This document shows positions 1 through 5,308 of a stretch of 5,308 bases of DNA, one piece after another (the first letter of the stretch is position 1; each line of letters starts with the position of its first letter). The notes below the pieces were generated by a model. The model did not search any database and was not told the DNA's origin. It worked only from the letters and a program-made list of their open reading frames with translations. The DNA is from an uncultured Phycisphaerae bacterium (GTDB lineage Bacteria > Planctomycetota > Phycisphaerae > Phycisphaerales > SM1A02). The stretch covers positions 1 through 5,308 of the forward strand of contig CAJWSE010000078.1 in the NCBI GenBank assembly GCA_913046275.1. Direction: 5' to 3'. The translations under genes and the position numbers were made by a program.

Positions 1-738
1 GGCCGTGTGCATCCTGCGCGAATTGAAGAAGTGGTCGCAACAGTTAAGGAAGATATTCAAGAAAAGATTGTGAAAGCTGGCAATGATGCAGTAATGGAAA
101 CAAACATTCGGGGACTTCATCCAAAGATTATAGAAGCAGCAGGAAAAATGCACTATAGAACTAGTTATGGACAGAACGTGCTAAGGCATTCTGTCGAGGT
201 GGGTTTTCTTTGCCAAGTCATTGCAGATGAACTTGGTCTTGACGGTGAGCTCGCTCGCCGCTGTGGTTTTCTTCATGACATTGGCAAAGCGATGGATCAT
301 GAGATGGAGGGGACACACCCTCAAATTGGTATGGAATTCTGTAAGCGCTATGGAGAAAAAGCAGAGCCTGTGCTAAATGCGATTGCGGGCCATCATGGTG
401 ATATTCCTGCGACCACACCATACACGCCAATTGTGATGGCTGCAGATGCAATAAGTAGTGCTCGACCAGGTGCACGGCGCGAATCTATGGAAATGTATGT
501 TAAGCGACTTGAACAATTAGAAACTCTTGCAAAAGAGCAGAATGGCGTGAAGGAATCTCATGCAATTCAGGCAGGCCGTGAGGTTCGAGTGATTGTTGAT
601 GCGAAAAAAGTCACCGATGGAGAGGCTTTTGCGATTTCGAAACGAATCGCTGAGCGCATTGAAGAAGAAATGACATTTCCAGGAGAAATTAAAGTGACTG
701 TTCTACGTGAAATACGAGCGGAAGCAACTGCTCACTAA
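1..738 (+). CDS. rny: Ribonuclease Y (RNase Y), C-terminal part, 5'-truncated by window edge
   Basis: RNase Y is a membrane-anchored endoribonuclease that starts bulk mRNA decay. The visible part opens in frame at base 1 (Gly-Arg-Val-His-Pro-Ala-Arg-Ile-Glu-Glu), matching the family's conserved segment just after the KH domain, so the GTG at 7 is an internal Val codon and not a start. About 245 residues are visible of the usual ~510-520; the N-terminal membrane helix, coiled coil and KH domain lie outside the window. The HD-domain metal ligands are present: His in LRHS (codon 187-189), the His-Asp pair in LHDIGKA (274-279), the His-His pair in AGHHGD (about 391-396), and the family signature AADAISSARPGARRE. 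The reading frame is clean to TAA at 736-738. It is the first visible gene of a plus-strand cluster with efp (15 bp gap) and rsmA. The identification is firm; the HD-GYP and other HD hydrolase families lack this ending. Confidence 0.96.
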   Translation, partial: GRVHPARIEEVVATVKEDIQEKIVKAGNDAVMETNIRGLHPKIIEAAGKMHYRTSYGQNVLRHSVEVGFLCQVIADELGLDGELARRCGFLHDIGKAMDHEMEGTHPQIGMEFCKRYGEKAEPVLNAIAGHHGDIPATTPYTPIVMAADAISSARPGARRESMEMYVKRLEQLETLAKEQNGVKESHAIQAGREVRVIVDAKKVTDGEAFAISKRIAERIEEEMTFPGEIKVTVLREIRAEATAH

Positions 739-741
739 TAA

Positions 742-747
742 AGAGGA
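742..747 (+). promoter_or_regulatory. Ribosome binding site of efp
   Basis: AGAGGA lies 6 bases before the ATG at 754, a normal Shine-Dalgarno spacing. It sits in the 15-bp gap after the rny stop, which fixes the efp start and leaves no room for an intervening promoter or terminator. Confidence 0.8.
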
Positions 748-753
748 ATAACG

Positions 754-1329
754 ATGCCTATTAAATCAACAGAACTTAAGCGGGGCCAAGCACTCATTTT
801 TGATGGGAAGTTGCAAATTGTTATTGATACTGAACATGTTAAGCCTGGAAAAGGGCCAGCATATGTTCAAGTAAAAATGAAAAATGTTGAAACTGGTACT
901 ATTAAAATAAACAGAATGAACTCATCTGATAAGGTTGAGGATGTAAATATTGATAAGCGGTCTATGCAATTTTTGTTCGACAATAGCGGTCAGGGCAAAG
1001 GTCCATGGACGTTTATGGATAATGAAACATTTGATCAGATTGAACTTAGTGATGATGTAGTCATGCCATCGCAAAGTCAGTGGCTTAAAGATGGCCTAGA
1101 AGTTACAGTTCTTGTTTTTAATAGCAATGCGCTGGGGATTGATTTACCTGCTTCTGTAGAGCTTGAAATCACAGAAACGACAGATCAGCCCAAAGCAGCT
1201 ACTGCAACAAATCAGCTCAAGGAAGCGACTGTTGAGACGGGCGCTCGTGTTCGTGTGCCTCCATTTATTGAAGTTGGCCAAGTAGTCAAAATTAATACTG
1301 ATACCGGGGATTACCTCGGAAAGGCATAG
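754..1329 (+). CDS. efp: Elongation factor P, PGKGP-loop type
   Basis: EF-P binds the ribosome between the P and E sites and promotes peptide-bond formation at consecutive prolines. The 191-residue length fits the family (about 185-190). Domain I (roughly residues 1-65) carries the tip loop HVKPGKGPAYVQ, with Lys33 in the position that E. coli modifies by beta-lysylation. The OB-fold domain II has the typical FMDNETFDQIEL segment (about 88-98). Domain III ends with the family signature ETGARVRVPPFIEVGQ (161-176) and NTDTGDYLGKA (181-191). The loop is a Pro-Gly-Lys-Gly-Pro palindrome, known from an actinobacterial EF-P subfamily that works without modification; whether that applies here is inference. 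Domain II has a small extra stretch around residues 77-85 (NSGQGKGPW) compared with most homologues. The ATG has a good ribosome binding site. The gene lies between rny and rsmA and is probably co-transcribed with both. Confidence 0.97.
   Translation: MPIKSTELKRGQALIFDGKLQIVIDTEHVKPGKGPAYVQVKMKNVETGTIKINRMNSSDKVEDVNIDKRSMQFLFDNSGQGKGPWTFMDNETFDQIELSDDVVMPSQSQWLKDGLEVTVLVFNSNALGIDLPASVELEITETTDQPKAATATNQLKEATVETGARVRVPPFIEVGQVVKINTDTGDYLGKA
1318..1324 (+). promoter_or_regulatory. Ribosome binding site of rsmA, supporting a CTG start
   Basis: GGAAAGG overlaps the last codons of efp and ends 7 bases before the CTG at 1332. No ATG, GTG or TTG is at suitable spacing in the rsmA frame, so this site is the main nucleotide evidence for a non-standard start. 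Its position inside efp suggests translational coupling between the two genes. Confidence 0.6.
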
Positions 1330-1331
1330 CT

Positions 1332-2144
1332 CTGCAGTCTATAAAAGACATTCGGTCGTTACTTGATCAGTATGGTTTATCTCCACTTCACCGACTTGGT
1401 CAGAACTTTTTGCATGATCAAAATATGATTAATAAATTGGTGGATGCTGCTGCAGTACAAGCCGGCGACCTCATTGTTGAAGTTGGCCCAGGAACGGGTG
1501 CATTGACGGAGTGCTTGCTTGAAAGAGGGTGCAAAATAATCGCCTGCGAATTGGATAAAGGTTTGACTGCATTGCTTCGAGATCGCTTTGGCGAAAAAAT
1601 CACTCTTGTTCACGGTGATTGTTTAAAAAAGAAACATTTTAACTCCGACATTGTTGAAGCAATAGGCGCTCAATCTTGGAAGCTTGTAGCAAATTTACCT
1701 TATCAAATAGCTAGTCCACTAATGGTTGATTTGTTGTCTAATTTTCCTAAATGTACCGGGCAGTTTGTCACGATTCAATATGAAGTTGCGGAACGGCTCA
1801 TGGCCAAGGTGAACTCTTCGAATTGGGGAGTATTGTCGATTTTGGTTCAGCGTCTTGCTGACGTCCAATTAATCACAAAAGTGCCACACTCTTGTTTTTG
1901 GCCACAGCCAAAAATTCAAAGTGCTTGTGTTGCGGTTAAGCCAAAGAAACGAGACAAAATAGATTTGAACGATTTCGCCTTATTTATCACAGCATTATTT
2001 TCTAAGCGACGTAAACAAATCGGTTCAATTGTTGGTCGTTCGACGCCATTGCCATTAGGCGTTACTTTTGATATGAGGCCTTCTACTTTGACTATCTTTC
2101 AGTTAGAAGAGCTCTATAAGGAAGTTAGAACTTTAAAAGGTTGA
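1332..2144 (+). CDS. rsmA: 16S rRNA (adenine-N6,N6)-dimethyltransferase RsmA/KsgA, proposed CTG start
   Basis: RsmA/KsgA uses S-adenosylmethionine to dimethylate two adjacent adenosines in the 3'-terminal hairpin of 16S rRNA during late 30S assembly. From the CTG at 1332 the protein has 270 residues, close to E. coli KsgA (273). Visible motifs in that numbering are RLGQNFLHD (21-29), the SAM-binding loop EVGPGTG (50-56), the acidic ribose-binding CELD (72-75), HGDC (94-97), the catalytic NLPYQIASPL (121-130) and a downstream EVAERL plus a Pro/Phe-rich HSCFWPQPK. In frame, the region upstream of 1410 is open back to a TGA at 1299 but contains no ATG, GTG or TTG. The first conventional start, TTG at 1410, would remove LGQNF and leave only 244 residues. 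CTG is chosen because GGAAAGG precedes it by 7 bases; ATT at 1350 is a less likely alternative. The gap to efp is 2 bp. The 3' end overlaps lptD tail to tail. Product is certain; the start is not. Confidence 0.94.
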   Translation: MQSIKDIRSLLDQYGLSPLHRLGQNFLHDQNMINKLVDAAAVQAGDLIVEVGPGTGALTECLLERGCKIIACELDKGLTALLRDRFGEKITLVHGDCLKKKHFNSDIVEAIGAQSWKLVANLPYQIASPLMVDLLSNFPKCTGQFVTIQYEVAERLMAKVNSSNWGVLSILVQRLADVQLITKVPHSCFWPQPKIQSACVAVKPKKRDKIDLNDFALFITALFSKRRKQIGSIVGRSTPLPLGVTFDMRPSTLTIFQLEELYKEVRTLKG

Positions 2145-5007
2145 ATCTAAAACCAACTGAAGTTTCGTCTTGGATTTGGTTGTATCGAACTTGACCAACA
2201 AGATCAAAATCAGGGTAATGTCTTGTTAGCATAAATCGAAGTGACTGCAAATCATCTATATTAAAATTCCAAGAAGGCGAAAAATCAAGGGAATACCTTT
2301 TACTCAAGTTGTAACGCATTCCGAGTGACAGGAATTGATCATTAGTCACATCAATCTCTCGGTACTCTATGTAGGTCCTGACATCTTTGCCATGATCAAG
2401 TTCTGCTCCAACAGAACCTCGTGAGAAGCGCCCTCCGTCGAGACCCCATGTTCCATTTCCAATGAATGCAACTCCATCGCTATATTGCCATTTGCCGTTT
2501 AGAATAGCGGCGTCTTCAATGGAAGAGTACTCGGGGCGCCAATCAAAGAACTGTGGGTTATCGTATCGTTGCACAGCGCCACTATTTGCGAACATAAATG
2601 CTGTATCAATGGTGAGCCAATCTACTTGGTACCATCGGCCAGGTCCACCGCGCCATGTTTGGAGTTTATTTTTTACACCAAACCATGTGACGGTTCCTGT
2701 TGAAAGGTTATCGAGCTGAGCATCGTATTGAGGGATTGTAGTGACGTCGACATTGCTGTCCCCATTCCATACGGTCATATAAGGCTCGATAACATGGCGG
2801 AGTCGATGTAAGTCAAGAAGTTCATTATTGACAGAGTTAAAAATGCGCTGAATCTGAGTTGAAGCGCGAACACCAGCTGTTCTGAACCAATGATTTGTTT
2901 CACGCGCTTGGCCATCGTCTTCATTACCTAGCCCCCATTGCGCCTGTATGCTTCCAAATGGAACAACTTTAAAGGCTCCCAGTTGCAAGGGTATTGACAG
3001 TTCGTGTCTTGTTACAAGCCGATTTTGGTAATTGGATTGAAGACCTGCACTTGTTAAATTAGACTCGATTGGTGTGTTGGCATTTGAAAGATTGAATGCT
3101 TGGGGGCGAAGTCCAAGTTCGTTTGGAGTGCCGCTTTGAAACACCATGCGTTCCCGGGTAATCTTTGTTTCTGATGACCAGGTTATAAGATTTTTAAAGA
3201 GTTTTGTTCCGTAGTTGTATAAACTAATCTCGGGTGTTTTATCAACTTGATATTGCCTGGAAGCCATAAGCCAGCTATTTGAAATGAACTGATTTAAGTC
3301 TGTTGAAGCATATGCAGTAAATGCACTATTATCTTTTTGATATTTCGCATAAATGCTTGTTTCGTATTCGAGTGCATTTTTGTAATCATCTTGCCGCCAA
3401 ACAGACATAAATGTTGGATCGCTGATGTATGAAAGTTTTGTTTGCAACTTCCAGTACGAATCAAGTTGAGTCTGGTTTTCCCAGAGTAAGTAACCGCGTG
3501 TTGAGTTCGTTACGTCCGTGTCAATTCCAGAATCCGTTCGTTGTGTTCCTGAGTCAGAAAGTAAGTATGTTTGAAAAATACCTTTGTTTTTTTCAAAGCT
3601 ATATTTGAAGTCTAGGCCAACTCCAGCACCCCGTTTTGTAAACCCATCGATTCGTATGTCGGCATCAACTTCGTTTGGGGAATCTTTTCCTAGGAGCGTG
3701 TAGAGATCCCATTTGGTTTCGATAACAGCGCCGTAGGTTTTTTTGTATCCAAGTTTCGCTCTGCGTAATGGGATCTCTCCTGCTTTGCCCTCAAAGTTGG
3801 GCCAGTACATTACAGGGGTGCCTCCGAATTGAAGTGTATTGTCTTCACTTTTTACATACGTATTTCCATCATCGCGTTGCGTGATAGACATCTTCGTTGC
3901 ACCTATTGCCAAATCTGGTGTTGCAAAAGCACTGGTCGAAGCTTGCACACCTTGCGCTAGCCATTGATTGGTAGAGATTTGCCGGAGTTCATCAGCACGG
4001 ATGAATAGCGGAACCTTGCCATCTTTAATGTAAGTTCGTAGTACAGCTTCAACCATGACTGCTTTGCCGGTTTGGAAGTCGTAATATATTTGCGGTGCAC
4101 GAACAAGGTAATTTCCTTCACTTGCAGAGATCACTACATTCCCTTCGAGATATACGCCATATATCTCATTAAGACTTACTCTTCCTGAGGCCATATCACG
4201 AACACTGCCTGGGTTTAAGAAAATCACGCCACGAGTAGCAGACATTTCCATGTCATCAATACCTGCAGTAGAGCGAAGTGCTAACTGAACATTCCCGGTT
4301 AGTGTCACCGCATTTTCGATTGTTTCTGGAAGTAATTGAACGTTATCTGCTGAGAGCGAAACAAAACCTGATTTTGGTTTGAGCCAAGCGCGCTTATCGT
4401 CTTTTGTGAGCGTTGCTGTAGCAAGTTCTTGCTCGATTTGTTCTGTAGGTGCAGTAATAACTTGTGGATGACCATAGAGAAGTGGTTTATTTTCTTCAAG
4501 TTCATATAAATAAGCAGCAAGCCGAGTCTCAGCCTTGTGCATTAGGGATTGAGATCCCTTTGGCTCTGAAGGTGTCATCAATGCTACGTCAAGTGTTACC
4601 TTGCCAAGCGTACTGCCAACAACAAGTAAATTTTGACCTTCTGCTCCAATTGCGGCATGGTTGGAAGATTTTGAAAACTTTGGTAGGTACACGGCAGCTT
4701 GAGAAACGATGCCAGCATCCGTGGGCATTCGGTTTAACCATACGACTGCTTCTTCCGCTTCAAAAGTGTAGGCTCCAATGGTAACCAGGACATTTTCTCT
4801 CAGTAAAAGTCGTTTGGTATCGTCAATTGTCCATGCATTTGATTTAAGGGCTTGGATCGAAATATCAGTCGCCCTAGGTAGAACGGGAAGTACAACACCA
4901 GAAAGCCTGTCACCTCGTAACATAAGTTGGGTGTTGTCCGCGGGACTTGCTATAACGGTTGAGTTAATGAAAATTAGACCGCATAAAATGAGCTTGTAAT
5001 AATTCAC
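2125..5007 (-). CDS. lptD: LptD/OstA-like outer-membrane LPS transport protein with extended N-terminus
   Basis: LptD is the outer-membrane beta-barrel that, with LptE, inserts lipopolysaccharide into the outer leaflet. The 960-residue product is longer than E. coli LptD (784). It starts with GTG at 5007, the only plausible start after an in-frame TAA at 5059-5061, and has a signal peptide (YYK then a hydrophobic stretch to about residue 20, cleavage near VIA-S or SPA-D). Residues about 25-390 look like periplasmic beta-taco (LptA/OstA) sequence, with three similar modules beginning ENVLV (71), GNVQL (239) and GNVVI (290). An LptD-like junction follows: QASTSAFATPDL (355-366), GTPVMYWPNF (396-405) and LRRAKLGYKKTYG (414-426). 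The barrel half includes LRHVIEPYMTVW (736-747), resembling the conserved LptD RHVIEP segment, and ends in alternating beta-strand residues with a terminal Phe (GFRFNLLKF), as expected for a BamA-recognised beta-signal. The only cysteine (Cys9) is in the signal peptide. No lptE or lptA gene is visible. Family assignment is good; the exact substrate is inferred. Confidence 0.85.
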   Translation of the reverse strand: MNYYKLILCGLIFINSTVIASPADNTQLMLRGDRLSGVVLPVLPRATDISIQALKSNAWTIDDTKRLLLRENVLVTIGAYTFEAEEAVVWLNRMPTDAGIVSQAAVYLPKFSKSSNHAAIGAEGQNLLVVGSTLGKVTLDVALMTPSEPKGSQSLMHKAETRLAAYLYELEENKPLLYGHPQVITAPTEQIEQELATATLTKDDKRAWLKPKSGFVSLSADNVQLLPETIENAVTLTGNVQLALRSTAGIDDMEMSATRGVIFLNPGSVRDMASGRVSLNEIYGVYLEGNVVISASEGNYLVRAPQIYYDFQTGKAVMVEAVLRTYIKDGKVPLFIRADELRQISTNQWLAQGVQASTSAFATPDLAIGATKMSITQRDDGNTYVKSEDNTLQFGGTPVMYWPNFEGKAGEIPLRRAKLGYKKTYGAVIETKWDLYTLLGKDSPNEVDADIRIDGFTKRGAGVGLDFKYSFEKNKGIFQTYLLSDSGTQRTDSGIDTDVTNSTRGYLLWENQTQLDSYWKLQTKLSYISDPTFMSVWRQDDYKNALEYETSIYAKYQKDNSAFTAYASTDLNQFISNSWLMASRQYQVDKTPEISLYNYGTKLFKNLITWSSETKITRERMVFQSGTPNELGLRPQAFNLSNANTPIESNLTSAGLQSNYQNRLVTRHELSIPLQLGAFKVVPFGSIQAQWGLGNEDDGQARETNHWFRTAGVRASTQIQRIFNSVNNELLDLHRLRHVIEPYMTVWNGDSNVDVTTIPQYDAQLDNLSTGTVTWFGVKNKLQTWRGGPGRWYQVDWLTIDTAFMFANSGAVQRYDNPQFFDWRPEYSSIEDAAILNGKWQYSDGVAFIGNGTWGLDGGRFSRGSVGAELDHGKDVRTYIEYREIDVTNDQFLSLGMRYNLSKRYSLDFSPSWNFNIDDLQSLRFMLTRHYPDFDLVGQVRYNQIQDETSVGFRFNLLKF

Positions 5008-5022
5008 TTGATGAAGATGATA

Positions 5023-5028
5023 CCCCCT
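5023..5028 (-). promoter_or_regulatory. Possible distant ribosome binding site of lptD
   Basis: Read on the minus strand this is AGGGGG, 15 bases before the GTG at 5007. That spacing is longer than usual (about 5-10), and no better purine-rich site lies nearer the start. Part of it could pair with CCCC at 5041-5044 in a weak 5-bp hairpin. Translation of lptD may therefore be weak or coupled to ftsY, whose stop is 51 bp upstream. Confidence 0.3.
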
Positions 5029-5058
5029 AGGTGTGGTTTTGGGGTTATTCTCAAGGTC

Positions 5059-5308
5059 TTATTGGGCGACTTCGATTAGGGCGTCTACGAACGTCTTTGG
5101 GTCAAATGGCTCGACATCTTCGGGGCGTTCGCCAATTCCGATTAGCTTTACAGGAATACCGGTTTCATCTTCAATTGCGAAGATGATGCCTCCTCTAGCA
5201 GTTCCATCAAGTTTAGATAAAAATATGCCAGTCACATGGATCGATTCAGCAAATCGTTTTGCTTGGGCGAGTGTATTTTGCCCTTGTGTTCCATCCAGAA
5301 CGAGCAGC
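5059..5308 (-). CDS. ftsY: Signal recognition particle receptor FtsY, C-terminal part, 5'-truncated by window edge
   Basis: FtsY is the SRP receptor GTPase at the inner membrane; it pairs with Ffh to deliver ribosomes making membrane proteins to SecYEG. Reading the minus strand from 5307 gives 82 complete codons to TAA (5059-5061). Visible parts of the NG domain are the G3 region LLVLDGTQGQNTLAQAKRF, the G4 region FLSKLDGTARGG (SKLD codons at 5206-5217), the segment IIFAIEDETGIPVKLIG, the G5/closing loop GIGERPEDVEPFDP, and the C-terminal helix ending DALIEVAQ. GERPEDVEPFDP and the DGTQGQN form separate FtsY from Ffh, which would continue into an M domain. The A domain, N domain, P-loop and the start lie outside the window. 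The G4 motif has Ser in place of the usual Thr of TKLD, a conservative change. It is followed at 51 bp by lptD on the same strand, so the two may be co-transcribed. Confidence 0.96.
   Translation of the reverse strand, partial: LLVLDGTQGQNTLAQAKRFAESIHVTGIFLSKLDGTARGGIIFAIEDETGIPVKLIGIGERPEDVEPFDPKTFVDALIEVAQ

Noticed and set aside
7..9. GTG as the start of a short HD-domain protein
   Set aside because: The frame continues upstream to base 1 with family-conserved Gly-Arg, so this is an internal Val codon of truncated RNase Y.
218..475. Minus-strand open frame of 85 codons within rny
   Set aside because: It lies wholly opposite the conserved HD domain, has no recognisable motif and is best explained as a shadow of rny.
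1377..1613. Two minus-strand open frames opposite the start of rsmA
   Set aside because: Both are antisense to the conserved SAM-binding region, are short, and show no domain or convincing ribosome binding site.
1410..2144. rsmA beginning at the TTG at 1410
   Set aside because: This start drops the conserved LGQNF part of the RsmA N-terminus, gives 244 residues where about 270 are expected, and has no ribosome binding site. The TTG is best read as Leu27.
2462..2719. Plus-strand open frame inside lptD
   Set aside because: It is antisense to the lptD barrel region, with no recognisable protein features.
4979..4983. Lipoprotein signal at Cys9 of the LptD-like protein
   Set aside because: The residues before Cys9 (LIL) do not fit a lipobox, which needs a small residue at -1, and the hydrophobic segment continues for ten residues beyond it. 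A standard signal peptide fits better.
4305..4999. Open frames on both strands over the lptD 5' half (4305-4520 minus, 4464-4784 and 4778-4999 plus)
   Set aside because: They overlap the real lptD frame, have low-complexity or unremarkable composition, and no supporting start signals.
1..5308. CRISPR array, insertion sequence, tRNA, rRNA, phage or defence module
   Set aside because: Virtually all of the window is explained by five housekeeping or envelope genes. I saw no regularly spaced repeats, transposase motifs, terminal inverted repeats or RNA gene signatures.

Overview
This window looks like ordinary chromosomal DNA from a Gram-negative bacterium. It is gene-dense and moderately AT-rich by eye. 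An LptD-type outer-membrane protein indicates an outer membrane with LPS or a similar glycolipid. RNase Y is absent from enteric bacteria, and EF-P has a PGKGP tip loop. Together these suggest a member of the Planctomycetes-Verrucomicrobia-Lentisphaerae group, possibly a Phycisphaerae-like planctomycete. That placement is an inference from remembered protein flavour, not from a search.

Layout: the plus strand holds a compact three-gene cluster. It runs from the 3' part of rny (RNase Y, cut by the left edge), through efp (elongation factor P, 15 bp downstream), to rsmA/ksgA (16S rRNA dimethyladenosine transferase, 2 bp downstream if the CTG start proposed here is right). The minus strand holds a second cluster that converges on the first: ftsY (SRP receptor GTPase, only its C-terminal 82 codons visible, cut by the right edge), then 51 bp, then a 960-codon lptD-like gene. 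The stop codons of rsmA and lptD lie inside each other's genes (about 20 bp tail-to-tail overlap), and no classical terminator is visible at the junction. No intergenic stretch is longer than about 50 bp.

The plus-strand genes share an RNA and translation theme: mRNA turnover, relief of stalling at polyproline, and small-subunit rRNA maturation. The minus-strand pair links inner-membrane protein targeting (FtsY) with outer-membrane biogenesis (LptD). I see no mobile elements, CRISPR arrays, tRNA or rRNA genes, and no evidence of a novel defence or biosynthetic system. The points most worth a second look are the rsmA start (no ATG, GTG or TTG can supply the full N-terminus), the PGKGP loop of EF-P, and the LptD-like protein, which has a long N-terminus with three LptA-like modules and a mature chain without cysteine.
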